Positions 36,112 to 44,979 of a stretch of 64,000 nt of DNA are shown in pieces. Source of the stretch: Candidatus Saccharimonadota bacterium (GTDB taxonomy: Bacteria > Patescibacteriota > Saccharimonadia > Saccharimonadales > Saccharimonadaceae); NCBI GenBank assembly GCA_946893605.1, contig OX335598.1:248001-312000 (forward strand), in the 5' to 3' direction. The notes below the pieces were generated by a model. The model was not told where the DNA came from. It was given only the letters and a program-made list of their open reading frames with translations, and did no database searches. The position numbers and the translations under genes are program-made. The first letter of the stretch is position 1; each line of letters begins with the position of its first letter.

Positions 36112-38327
36112 ATGGAAGATAATATTACAAATATGAATAAGACTTCCGTCGAGATTGATGATAAGATCGTTTTTAAACTCCAAGAAAAGCCCATCGTTGA
36201 TATTAACGACATTAAGCGTTGGACTGGCTATACAGACCGCGGTGCATATAATATCGTTGAGAAACTTTTGGCACTCAATATTCTTCTTCCCTACGGAGAC
36301 GATAACTATGGAAAACGATACATATATAAAGATTACCAGACTGAATTAGATTCCGATTCTGGAAAAACCAGCCCCGATACGATTAATATAGTGAATGTCG
36401 CCTATAATACTACCGGAAAAAGCACTAAGGTAGATGAGCTTGGTATGCGCGAGATGCAGAAGCGTGCATATAATAAGCGTACTAGCGCGAAATTACTGAT
36501 TAAAGCGCCACCCGCTTCTGGCAAATCTCGTGCATTGATGTTTATTACACTAGACAAACTCCATAATCAAGGAATTAAAAAAGCTATCATTGCTGTTCCG
36601 GAGCGTTCAATTGGTGCTTCGTTTTCCGACACAGATTTAACAGCTTCGCTTTTATGAAAGGTGGCATATTGATGATCGTAATAATCTTTGCACTGATGAT
36701 GGATTAGACGATGAAAGTAAAGTCGGTGCATTTTTGAGATTTATGGATGGCGACGATGAAATCCTTCTCTGTACTCATGCAACCCTTCGTTTTGCATTGA
36801 AGAATTGCCACCTAGCAAGTTTCAAGATTGTCTGCTAGCAATTGATGAATTCCATCACGCCTCTATATCTGAAAATAGTCGCCTTGGCCAACTTCTTCAA
36901 GATGTGATGCGCAATTCAAATGCTCATATTATAGCGATGACTGGCTCATACTTCCGTGGCGATGCCGTGCCAATTCTTACTCTGAAGACGAAGAAGAATT
37001 CGATAAAGTTACATATACTATTATGAGCAGTTAAATGGCTACACATATTTAAAGCTTTAGGTATATCGGCTACCATTTCTATACCGGTAGCTATCTATAT
37101 AGAGGCGCACTCGATGCTGTACTTGATATGAAGACAATTATTCACATTCCGAATGTCAATTCGAAAGAATCTACACAGAAAGGCAAGCTCGAAGAAGTCC
37201 AAAATATCTATGATATTATTGGCCGCTGGGATCACAAAGACGAGAATAACGTCGACTATATTGAAGCTCCAGATGGCAGAATGCTTAAAGTAGCCAACTT
37301 AGTTGAAAGACGAGCCAGAATACCGCAAGAAATTGGTAAATTACCTAACAAATGTAGCTCGCAATGATATTGCTGGTATTGATATTATTATTGCATTAGG
37401 TATGGCAAGGGTTTTGACTGGCCATATTGCGAGCATGCACTAACTGTAGGATATCGCTCTTCCCTAACTGAGATAGTTCAGATTATTGGTCGCTGTACTC
37501 GTGATAGCTACAATAAGAGACACGCTCAGTTTACAAACCTAATTGTTCAACCAAATGGTACTAATGATGATATCGTAATTGCGGTAAATAGTATGCTTAA
37601 GGCTATTACTGTCTCTCTTCTTATGGAACAGGTGCTAGCTCCAACATTCACATTTACGCCTAAGTCGCGCGAGACTCGTCCATCTAAACCAGGCGAGATT
37701 ACGATTAAAGATCTTTACCACCAAAGACTCCAAAGGTTAAGCAAATTATCGCAAGCGACCTAGAGAAGATCTTACCGCGGCTGTACTGCAGATTCGCGAG
37801 TCGAGAAGGCTGCTACTGAAATATCACTAGCCCTTATATGAAGCATCTCCAGAGTGAAATTATTCGTGAAAAAAATCCTGGACTAACTGATGAAGAAACT
37901 GAAGTTGTAAGGCAATACCTTGCTGCTAATATTGCCACTAAGGTGGCTGAGCCAATCAAAGATGGTGAAGGTAATATTAAGTTCCCTGAAGATTGCTAAT
38001 CGCTTTGTAAGATCGATGACCTTGATATAAACCTCATTGATTCTATTAATCCATTTCATCACGCTTTTGAAGTTATTTCGAAAAAGTGAAACGTCATTGA
38101 AGTATTCAGGATACTATTGCTGGTAGTAGGATTGATATGCGCGTAGAGGATGCGCTTGCAATGGTTCCTCAAATAAAAGCATTCGTAGTTGCACAACGGT
38201 GGGTATCAATCGCTACGCTCTAATGATAGCAATGAAAAAAATTCTTGCGCAGGCGCAGAAATACGACCGCACAGAGAGCCAAATATGAGCGAGAAAAAGC
38301 TCGCAGAGTAGCGAAGGTGCGTTGTAA
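36112..38327 (+). pseudogene. decayed DEAD/DEAH-type helicase
   Basis: An ATP-dependent superfamily 2 helicase in several frames. The first 180 codons are open, with a winged-helix-like start (DINDIKRWTGYTDRGAYNIV) and Walker A KAPPASGKSRAL (36505-36540). Further on come CTHATLRFAL, the DEAH-like box LLAIDEFHHAS (36833-36865), motif III IIAMTGSYFRGD, the C-terminal helicase domain with IIIALGMAR, and motif VI EIVQIIGRCTRDSY (37465-37510). Frame breaks occur about every 200-300 bases. The last codons overlap the GIY-YIG start in TAATG, so the genes were coupled. Start ATG 36112 has AAAGGA upstream. Confidence 0.8.
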
Positions 38328-39481
38328 TGGACTACTATGATAAGTTGGCCGGATTATTTGAGGGACCAGACTCAGATCTATTTAAGCCAGTTCCAAAGAA
38401 ACATGCAATCACCGAAGATGAATGTTTAGTTAGTTCGTTTGAGCAGATAAATGAGTTTGTGCGCAAAAACAATCGTACACCTAATGAACAGGCTAATGAT
38501 ATCAGTGAGGCTATGCTCGGCCATATGCTTAATGTGATAAAAGTAGACAAAAAGAAAGTCGAAGCATTAGCTGAGTATGATGAGTTTGGATTGTTTGAAT
38601 CTGAAAAGGCGCCAGAATCACTAGAAGAACTATTTGCTGAAGATAGTGATTTATTCAAGGTTTCTGGTGATATTTGATATCCAGAAGCTACCTAGGCAAG
38701 GAGTAGTCGATAAAAAAATACCGGGAAACAGCAAGTCGCAAGCTTGTTGAAGACTTTTCTATGTATAGATCCCTGTTTAAAGAAAAACAGGATGGTCTTT
38801 TCTTCTGGTAAATATAAGTTAATGAAATTCATAAGACAAGAGGAAGTCGTCGAAGGTGGCTACTATATTTCTGGCGGTCAAATGTGTTATGTGGAAAGTA
38901 TTGGCGAAGAGAAGCTAACCTTTGGTCGCATGAAAGCGCGCCTTCGTGTTATTTTCGAAAATGGAACAGAATCAAATATCTATCTTCGTACCCTTTCAAG
39001 CCAACTTTACAACGATGACGGTTATATTGTCGTTAATGCTAGCGATGAAAGAGCTATTGACGATAAAGAGATTGTTGGTCATATTTATGTCCTCAAATCG
39101 AAGAGTGAAGACATGCGTATTCAAGAAATTGCCAATCTCTACAAAATTGGAATGACCGAGGATACCGTAGAAAATCGTATTGTTAATGCTAAAAAAGACC
39201 CCACTTACCTTATGGCGCCAGTTGAAATTGTTGACACTTATAAAGTAACCGGGAGACTATAAAGCCAGAAAGTTGAAGCCCTCATCCATCGGTTTTTTGC
39301 TGATGCAAAAGTTACTCTGACTGTGATTGATAAAGACAGTAAAGAATACTCTCCGAACGAATGGTATTCTGTGCCGATTGGAGTAATACGCGAAGCAATA
39401 GATTTATTAAATACGGGTGATATTATTAATTTTGTTTATGATAGCGAAAAACAAAAGATCGTAGAGATTGAGCAGGACTGA
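38327..39481 (+). pseudogene. decayed GIY-YIG (T5orf172-type) nuclease-domain protein
   Basis: Starts MDYYDKLAGLFEGPDSDLF (116 codons open), then crosses at least three frames. The C-terminal part has the T5orf172/Mug113-type GIY-YIG core: HIYVLKSKSEDMRIQEIANL followed by YKIGMT (39080-39155), AKKDPTYLMAPVEIV, and after a break KVEALIHRFFADA and NEWYSVPIGVI. It ends at TGA 39479-39481, about 385 codons in all. The Y...YKIG tyrosines and the Arg of VENRI are present. Family members often accompany restriction or helicase genes in defence islands. The breaks are not all at homopolymers. Confidence 0.75.
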
Positions 39482-39565
39482 TAGTATATTATAGTTACAA
39501 TTATTGTAGCGAAGTGATAGAAAAAAAGAAAAACAGTTAAATTTATAAACTTAATGAAATCGGAA

Positions 39566-39594
39566 TAAAAAAAGATCCGCATCTCTGCGAATCC
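39566..39594 (-). terminator. tRNA-Thr(GGT) terminator
   Basis: GATTCGCA-gaga-TGCGGATC followed by TTTTTTTATT on the minus strand, just past the tRNA. Confidence 0.75.
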
Positions 39595-39604
39595 GTGTTT
39601 CACA

Positions 39605-39680
39605 TGGAGCCACGATCGGGGCTTGAACCCGAGACCTCATCCTTACCATGGATGCGCTCTACCAACTGAGCTATCGCGGC
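39605..39680 (-). tRNA. tRNA-Thr (anticodon GGT)
   Basis: Acceptor GCCGCGA/TCGTGGC, D-arm GCTCAGTTGGTAGAGC, anticodon arm CATCC-ATGGTAA-GGATG, T-arm TCGGG-TTCAAGC-CCCGA, discriminator T and encoded CCA; 76 bases. Its 3' end faces the decayed DNA-modification island, a common arrangement for integrated DNA. Confidence 0.95.
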
Positions 39681-39727
39681 GTAACAGGCTTAATTTTAGC
39701 ACATTAAGCCGTGTTTAATCAACTGAG

Positions 39728-40021
39728 TTATTTTTTACGAGTAGATTTTTTGGCTGGCGTGCTGACTTCTTTTGGCAGTTTTGGCGTGACAAACGCTTCT
39801 ATTATTCCCCACGCTACGCTATTGACTAAGAATGTAACGAACAATATTCCTGAAGCTGATGCCGCCAAGTGCGCTGATGAGGCGTTAAATAATGTCAATA
39901 ATCCCGCCGCGGCTAGCCCAATTATAGCCAGCATAATATAAGCGTACTGTAATTTCAATCGTTGGTTTTTTTCGCTATTCCATAATGTCAGAATAGATTT
40001 TGTAAATTCAAACATATTCAT
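39728..40021 (-). CDS. small two-helix membrane protein
   Basis: A 97-residue protein with membrane helices at about 27-46 and 55-76 and a basic C-terminal tail (PAKKSTRKK). The N-terminal 25 residues form an amphipathic cytosolic helix. I do not recognise a family. It sits between tRNA-Thr and the cluster of small acidic genes and has no strong Shine-Dalgarno. Confidence 0.55.
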   Translation of the reverse strand: MNMFEFTKSILTLWNSEKNQRLKLQYAYIMLAIIGLAAAGLLTLFNASSAHLAASASGILFVTFLVNSVAWGIIEAFVTPKLPKEVSTPAKKSTRKK

Positions 40022-40122
40022 ATGATAGCATATAAATTATCAAAAGTCAATGGTGCTCAGCCTGGCGTCTTGCGACCAATTATATAAAAATATCCACGTA
40101 AGAAAAATATTATTTTCCGGCC

Positions 40123-40416
40123 TTATAATTTATCAATTAACTCGAGTAGCTTTTCCCATGATGCTCTGTCGGTGTGGTCATTATCAACGGTAACAGCGTA
40201 TACGCAAACTTTATACAGGAGAGGATATTCTTGTGAATTAATCCAAGTCTGCATCTCCAAAGGATACGCTAACTGGTCAGAAACTCCAATAGCCGCACCA
40301 TAATCAGTAGTCAATAAGTCAAGCCCATCATGTCTAATTTGATCTGCCCAATATTTGCAGTGCTCGACTGCTTGTTCGTAAGTCATTTGAGGGTATTGGT
40401 TGCTGCTATTATTCAT
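40123..40416 (-). CDS. small orphan protein, paralog of the gene at 41493
   Basis: A 97-residue acidic protein starting MNNSSNQYPQMTYEQAV. It is clearly a duplicate of the gene at 41493: both share QYPQMTY.QAV, DQIR.DGLDLLTTD.GAA and end SWEKLLELIDKL. The start ATG 40416 is chosen over 40425 because the latter overlaps the TATAAT box (which ends seven bases before 40416) and because it matches the paralog. No known domain, signal or membrane segment. Part of a run of five small minus-strand genes. Confidence 0.65.
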   Translation of the reverse strand: MNNSSNQYPQMTYEQAVEHCKYWADQIRHDGLDLLTTDYGAAIGVSDQLAYPLEMQTWINSQEYPLLYKVCVYAVTVDNDHTDRASWEKLLELIDKL

Positions 40417-40436
40417 ATTTATCATTATAATGACTT

Positions 40437-40769
40437 TTATTGATTTGTTTTACGCGTCTCAATCTCGTCAGCAATCGCAAATAGTGCCTGCCAGTCCTTT
40501 GGTTTATCGACACCTTTGTCTAGACTGCTCAATATAGACAACATCTCATCCAGAGCGGGATCTAACTCGACTGTCGCATCTTGTAACATCAAACTAAGTA
40601 ATTCATCGACGATACGTTCAGATTTAGTTTGCGGATAGCGTGCGTTAGGCTGGTTATAATCTCCTCGCTTACACAATTCCGCGATATCCATAGCACGCGC
40701 AGCTTGGATTAACGCCAATACTTTAGCAGTATTACCATTTTGGACTGTACTATCTGGCACTTTCTGCAT
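40437..40769 (-). CDS. small acidic orphan protein
   Basis: A 110-residue soluble, helical protein of unknown function. Notable stretches are AKVLALIQAARAMDIAELC (about 15-33) and the acidic LDPALDEMLSILSSLDKG. It lies between the duplicated gene at 40123 and the gene at 40793 with short gaps. TTATAAT lies about 15 bases before the ATG. No similarity to its neighbours is apparent. Confidence 0.55.
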   Translation of the reverse strand: MQKVPDSTVQNGNTAKVLALIQAARAMDIAELCKRGDYNQPNARYPQTKSERIVDELLSLMLQDATVELDPALDEMLSILSSLDKGVDKPKDWQALFAIADEIETRKTNQ

Positions 40770-40792
40770 AATTCTATCTCATATTATAACAT

Positions 40793-41101
40793 CTATGGGT
40801 GAGTCAGTTTTTCGTTTCGCTTATGAGTCACGAACTTTTGGCAAGAATTTCTGGATAGATCGTCATACTGATTAAGTAACTTGACATCAAGTGGTACTGG
40901 GCTGTTGTTATTTAAAGAATAATACCTCTGGTCACATACACTAGCGAGATCATCCCACGACACGACAGACGAGTCTTCAAGACCACGCGCCAACGAGAAC
41001 GCAAAGCTATCAAGATATTCAAGGACATCTGAATTGTCGGCATTTTCACGAATCATTTGAATCATATCACGTGCTAGAATTGCCTGTTCACTCTGTTTCA
41101 T
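40793..41101 (-). CDS. small orphan protein, related to the gene at 47198
   Basis: A 102-residue helical protein. It shares a pattern with the gene at 47198: an N-terminal AILARDMIQMIRENAD-like helix, LDSFAFSLARGLED and the short motif SWDDLAS (WDDLAS in both). TACAAT ends six bases before the ATG and no Shine-Dalgarno is present. It differs from the paralog in its basic C-terminus (THKRNEKLTHP). Function unknown. Confidence 0.6.
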   Translation of the reverse strand: MKQSEQAILARDMIQMIRENADNSDVLEYLDSFAFSLARGLEDSSVVSWDDLASVCDQRYYSLNNNSPVPLDVKLLNQYDDLSRNSCQKFVTHKRNEKLTHP

Positions 41102-41113
41102 AATCTCATTGTA

Positions 41114-41377
41114 TCAATTAATCTGGCTTAACTTTTCCTTAATCTCGTGTACGATATTGGCAGCATACTCCGTGTCTTCGGTCGTTTCAAGTTCAGCGCC
41201 TAATTCGGCAATTTCGTCGAGTAGTGGATAATTATCCTGGAACACGTCTTCCCAATCATCGCGCGCAAGTGTTGCACCTACAATATAACTACCTAGACAG
41301 TCGAGTGGCTCATTCTTATTGTTTTGCAGTATATGCTTGATTTTATCTATTACAATCTGCTTTCTGTCGTCATACAT
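41114..41377 (-). CDS. small acidic orphan protein
   Basis: An 87-residue helical, acidic protein, with LGSYIVGATLARDDWEDVF in the middle and EIAELGAELETTEDTEY near the end. TATGAT ends six bases before the ATG. The DDWEDVF motif recalls the WDDLAS of the neighbouring family, but the match is too short to claim homology. Function unknown. Confidence 0.55.
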   Translation of the reverse strand: MYDDRKQIVIDKIKHILQNNKNEPLDCLGSYIVGATLARDDWEDVFQDNYPLLDEIAELGAELETTEDTEYAANIVHEIKEKLSQIN

Positions 41378-41492
41378 AAAACTATCATAACATGAGAAGT
41401 ACCTCCCCCGACCTGAAGGGGGGCAATTCGCATCCTTTCTACACTAGCGGTTGGGTCGCCACTCCGAGAACAAATTTTCTGGTTTTCCGGCT

Positions 41493-41786
41493 CTATAATT
41501 TATCAATTAGCTCGAGTAACTTTTCCCACGATACCCTGTCGGTGTGGTCGTGGTCGACAACGCCAGCATAGTATCGTATTGCATAAATATCTGGATATCT
41601 TGGGGCTGAGATCCATTCCTGCATATCTAGTGGATAAACTAACTGGTCAGAAACTCCGACAGCCGCACCCCAGTCGGTAGTTAACAAATCAAGTCCATCG
41701 GCTCGAATCTGATCTACTTGTTGCAGAAGACACTTGACTGCTTGTTTGTAGGTCATTTGAGGGTATTGGCTCTTCTTATTATTCAT
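41493..41786 (-). CDS. small orphan protein, paralog of the gene at 40123
   Basis: A 97-residue duplicate of the gene at 40123, most similar at the two ends; the last 12 residues (SWEKLLELIDKL) and the DNA around the stop codon are nearly identical. The middle has diverged (ISAPRYPDIYAIRYYAG versus INSQEYPLLYKVCVYAV). TATAAT ends seven bases before the ATG. The pair frames the other small genes, as if the cluster grew by tandem duplication. Confidence 0.65.
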   Translation of the reverse strand: MNNKKSQYPQMTYKQAVKCLLQQVDQIRADGLDLLTTDWGAAVGVSDQLVYPLDMQEWISAPRYPDIYAIRYYAGVVDHDHTDRVSWEKLLELIDKL

Positions 41787-41805
41787 ATTTGTTATTATAT
41801 AACAT

Positions 41806-41848
41806 GAAAAAGTCCCAGGCTAATAATAATATAATATTAGCCTGGGAC
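41806..41848 (-). terminator. terminator of the coiled-coil gene
   Basis: GTCCCAGGCTAAT (41848-41836) pairs with ATTAGCCTGGGAC (about 41824-41812), followed by TTTTTCATG on the minus strand. The inverted repeat is nearly perfect. Confidence 0.75.
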
Positions 41849-41923
41849 GGTCTCCTTTCTATTTATCGAGCATCTTCAGGTGGATTATGTCTGTCAGGGT
41901 GACCGTATGGAAGCTCTGGTTTG

Positions 41924-42964
41924 TCAGTGATGGTCTTTGTCAGATTCTCCGTCGGTGTCCCACGAGATGCGGTAGTTATCTCCGTAGTACTGCGTCACAT
42001 GCGGATCTACCTGGCGATTCCTATCGTAGAACACTCCACCGCGATCATTGATGTCGTTGTCGCGGTTTCGTACACCGAGTGGTGGCGCATCTCTCCGGGC
42101 GCGGCGGTCATACAGTGTTCCACCAGGCTCATCGGTGAAGTTCTGCGCACCATGCGGTGCGAACGGATCGCGTCTGTATGTTACGGTTCCGTTTTGGCTC
42201 ATAACATAGTGTCCGTGACCAGGACCATCAGGTTTATCAACACCACCGAAGTAGATGTTGACGTTGCCGTTCGGTTCCATCGAGATCCATACGTCGTCCT
42301 GGTACTGAAGCGGAACTCCAGCCTTTGCGGCCAACTCCTTACGCTTCTTTCGGCTTGCCGACTTCAGTTCATCGAGCCTGGAGCGGAAAGCCTTGGTGCA
42401 TGCTTCAAAGTCGGCCTTGGCGCGCTTGAACTCAGCCTCCGCTAGTTCGTGCTCTGCCCTGGCAGAATGAAATGTCTGCTGCGCACGAGCAAACTCATCC
42501 TTAGCCGACCAGAAGGCTGGCTTGACGGCATCGAACCGCTCACGTGCGGCGCGAATTTCAGAGACAAGCTGTCGCCGTTCGGCGGCAAAGGTCTGAGACC
42601 TTTCCTTGAAAGAATGTCCCTGATTTGCATACATACGCGCGCTAGCGTCATCACGCATGTCGTGGGCTAATGAAGCCGACTCGAAAGCCGACTTCATTTC
42701 CTTATATGCTTGCTCTTGCCGAGCATTCAAGCTGTCGATTCGTGGGCCGTTGGTTAGCTTTATGGACATGTAAGCTTCCCATGCGGCTTGCTGGTCTGCA
42801 TAGGCGGCTTGCTTGGCTTCCCAGGCACGGTTCATGACTGCACGAGCCGAGGAGCGGCGCTCCCAGGCGGCTTGCTGAGCTTCCCAGGCTGCCTGCTGCT
42901 GTTTGCGGGCAGACTCGCGAACCACCTTCAAACGGTCAAGCTCAGCGTCTCGCTGACGAGACAT
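41924..42964 (-). CDS. GC-rich coiled-coil protein with Trp/Ala repeats
   Basis: A 346-residue protein of unknown function. Residues 1-220 are a long, charged alpha-helical region. It starts with a tandem AAWEAxx-type repeat (QQAAWEAQQAAWERR, RAWEAKQAAYADQQAAWEAY; about 20-65) and continues as a heptad coiled coil. The C-terminal 120 residues are different: a beta-rich segment with YVMSQNGTVTYRRDPFAPHG and GGTLYDRR, then a Gly/Asp/Arg/Tyr-rich tail. ATG 42964 is chosen (GAGAGGAT upstream) over 42997. The gene is much richer in GC than its neighbours and has its own leader hairpin and terminator. No secretion signal is visible. Confidence 0.65.
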   Translation of the reverse strand: MSRQRDAELDRLKVVRESARKQQQAAWEAQQAAWERRSSARAVMNRAWEAKQAAYADQQAAWEAYMSIKLTNGPRIDSLNARQEQAYKEMKSAFESASLAHDMRDDASARMYANQGHSFKERSQTFAAERRQLVSEIRAARERFDAVKPAFWSAKDEFARAQQTFHSARAEHELAEAEFKRAKADFEACTKAFRSRLDELKSASRKKRKELAAKAGVPLQYQDDVWISMEPNGNVNIYFGGVDKPDGPGHGHYVMSQNGTVTYRRDPFAPHGAQNFTDEPGGTLYDRRARRDAPPLGVRNRDNDINDRGGVFYDRNRQVDPHVTQYYGDNYRISWDTDGESDKDHH

Positions 42965-42986
42965 GATAATATCCTCTCTGTAAAGG

Positions 42987-43018
42987 AGCGAAGTCACAGC
43001 GATTACTGCAACTTCGCT
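42987..43018 (-). promoter_or_regulatory. leader hairpin of the coiled-coil gene
   Basis: AGCGAAGT (42987-42994) pairs exactly with ACTTCGCT (43011-43018) across a 16-base loop, 23 bases upstream of the start codon. It resembles the leader hairpins of the two other GC-rich genes in position, not in sequence. Confidence 0.4.
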
Positions 43019-43224
43019 ATTTTACAACATGAAGAGGGTTTTGGCAATAGTCTATTTAATACAACAAGGACCCAGTAGATTAACAGATATATTATTTCTA
43101 TTGAGCATTTAAGGTATGACGAATGCTTACCATCTTTTGAAATAGCCCTTCTGAAGACTTGCGTGATAGCGGTGGCGCGATGCCTTATCGCGGAAGATTA
43201 ATTTATAAAGAGTCTGTTAGTATT

Positions 43225-43249
43225 ATAAAAAGTCGCCCGAAAAGGCGAC
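43225..43249 (-). terminator. terminator of the tRNA-Thr/tRNA-Tyr pair
   Basis: GTCGCC-ttttcg-GGCGAC followed by TTTTTATAA on the minus strand, 14 bases past the tRNA-Tyr CCA. Confidence 0.85.
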
Positions 43250-43262
43250 GATGATTCAAACT

Positions 43263-43347
43263 TGGTGCTGGAAGTAGGACTCGAACCTACGAAGCCTTAC
43301 GGCGGGAGATTTACAGTCTCCTGTGATTGCCACTACACGATTCCAGC
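43263..43347 (-). tRNA. tRNA-Tyr (anticodon GTA)
   Basis: Acceptor GCTGGAA/TTCCAGC, anticodon arm GGAGA-CTGTAAA-TCTCC, a long variable arm (CGCCGTAAGGCTTC region) and T-arm with GGTTCGAGTCC, discriminator A and encoded CCA; 85 bases, normal for a class II tRNA-Tyr. Confidence 0.95.
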
Positions 43348-43353
43348 GTGATG

Positions 43354-43430
43354 TGGAGCCGCTTCTCGGGCTCGAACCGAGGACCTACGGTTTACAAAAC
43401 CGTTGCTCTAGCCAACTGAGCTAAAGCGGC
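43354..43430 (-). tRNA. tRNA-Thr (anticodon TGT)
   Basis: Acceptor GCCGCTT/AAGCGGC, D-arm GCTCAGTTGGCTAGAGC, anticodon arm ACGGT-TTTGTAA-ACCGT, T-arm CTCGG-TTCGAGC-CCGAG, discriminator T and encoded CCA; 77 bases. Six bases separate it from tRNA-Tyr, so both are cut from one transcript. Confidence 0.95.
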
Positions 43431-43473
43431 AACTGAATTTATTTTATCAATTTTTTCTCTCTGTGACAAGAGT

Positions 43474-44165
43474 TTACATAACTATTTTTCGTGGTTGATG
43501 TATTTTGCGCTGCTGGCGTGGGCGTCGTGCTTCAGTTTTACTATTTGTCGGCGCCACAGGAGCGATCATCTTTGTGGCTTTCTTGCGTAATTCTTCAGCT
43601 AATTCAGCCTGTCCGGCATTGTCGTAAGCCTCCGCTAAGATCTTCAGGGTTTGAGGAATAGGCTCCAATTCAACGGCCTTTTCCAGTGCATTAATAACCT
43701 TCTTCGTGTTCCCTATTTTTCCTGAACTTTGGCGTAAGCGATGTAACGTGCCGCCAAATCATCTTCCATCTCCAATGCCTGCTCAAATGCTAAAGACGCC
43801 TTTTCATAGTTCTCTGTTTCGTAATAGATCAAGCCGACATTATGAAGACTTGAAGCGCTTGGCTCGAGACTCTGAGCAATCTCAAAGCATTCGATAGCGT
43901 CCTTATACGCCTTCTGCTTAGCATATAAAATTCCCAAACGGTTATATGCAGTGGCATTTTTCTCATCGACGCGTAAGATTGTCAGCAGAGCTTTTTCTGC
44001 GCGCAGGTACTTATTCTCACGAATCGATTCTTGGGCAATTTCCCATAATTGATCAAGTTTATTAGTAATTTTAGTTGGCAAATCGCCAGTTTCTTTAATT
44101 GACGGATGATAAAAAATCGCCCAAATCATTAAAATCAGAATGAGGAGTAATCCAAACATATCCAT
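43474..44165 (-). CDS. membrane-anchored TPR protein, frameshifted
   Basis: An N-terminal membrane helix (about 3-19) is followed by four or five tetratricopeptide repeats for protein-protein contacts: YLRAEKALLTILRVDEKNAT, YNRLGILYAKQKAYKDAIECF, HNVGLIYYETENYEKASLAFE and so on. At the T run 43716-43720 the frame changes; one more base joins KVQEKIGNTKKVINALEKAV to the last repeat (LEPIPQTLKILAEAY) and a basic tail. Joined length is about 230 residues. It lies four bases after the holB stop in the same direction, so likely cotranscribed. Specific partners are unknown. Confidence 0.82.
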
Positions 44166-44169
44166 ACTA

Positions 44170-44979
44170 TTATATCACAAGTTGCGTCAGCGCCAGCCTG
44201 ACGTTGGCGTTGGATTTTAATGCGCTAGCAACAGAGGTGGTTTTTTCAAGTTGCTCTTCAAGCGACGGATTTATTCCGCAGGATAAAGATTGAAAGCGAA
44301 TCATATTTACTATAATATCCGTCAGCAATATCGCTTTTTGGCGGTCAGAAAAGTATTTGACGAGATTCTTAAACGTGTCGTATCCTCGATTTGTGGCTAA
44401 AATTTGCTTTGCGTCGGTGGCTAATTGTCGATATTCGGCGAATTTTTCTGGATTTTCCGCCAATTCCTTTATTAACAACGGTCGCCCAGCCGCGAGGAAA
44501 AGAATTTGCTGGCTGGAAGCTGGGTCTAAATTGTACTTTTCGAGCAGTTTTTTATCTTGGGCGGATGTCGTTTTATGAAGTGTCAACGTCTGACAACGAG
44601 ATCTAACAGTATCAAGCATCAACTTCGGGTTTTTCGCGACAAGGATAAAATTGGTATTTTTATTCGGTTCTTCCAGCGCTTTCAGGAATGCATTTTGTGA
44701 CGGCTCGGTCATTGAATCGGCTTCGTCAATGATAATAACTCGACGATTTATGGCGTAAGTTCGGAGCATAGAGATGAGCTCGCGGATTTGATCAACAGAT
44801 ATGGTTTGCTTTTCTGGAAGCGGCTTCAGGTGAAAAGTATCGTTATTTTTTGCTAGCATTTTAGCCACGCCCAGTCCATCGAGCCCGTAATCCGCAATTA
44901 CCAAAAGCGCGTGAGGCAACTGCGATGAAATCTGGCTGATTTTTTGAGCGTCTCGAGCGGATATAATCATTTCAGACAT
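44170..44979 (-). CDS. DNA polymerase III delta' subunit-like clamp loader protein
   Basis: A 269-residue HolB-like protein. It has VIIIDEADSMTEPSQNAFLKALEEP (about 80-104, Walker B-like and sensor region), FILVAKNPKLML and the SRC motif (TVRSRCQTLTL, about 123-133). The Walker A loop is absent, normal for delta', which does not hydrolyse ATP. The zinc cysteines are also lacking. It follows the pseudouridine synthase without a gap. With dnaX it would make the clamp-loader core; delta (HolA) is not in the window. Confidence 0.85.
   Translation of the reverse strand: MSEMIISARDAQKISQISSQLPHALLVIADYGLDGLGVAKMLAKNNDTFHLKPLPEKQTISVDQIRELISMLRTYAINRRVIIIDEADSMTEPSQNAFLKALEEPNKNTNFILVAKNPKLMLDTVRSRCQTLTLHKTTSAQDKKLLEKYNLDPASSQQILFLAAGRPLLIKELAENPEKFAEYRQLATDAKQILATNRGYDTFKNLVKYFSDRQKAILLTDIIVNMIRFQSLSCGINPSLEEQLEKTTSVASALKSNANVRLALTQLVI

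Noticed and set aside
39605-39680. tRNA-Thr(GGT) as the attachment site of the 33-39 kb island
   Set aside because: The tRNA 3' end faces the island, but I found no repeat of it at the other side (33113-33370) and no integrase.
41399-41425. GC-rich stem CCCCC...GGGGG as a terminator
   Set aside because: No T run follows on either strand; kept only as a possible hairpin in the gap between two small genes.
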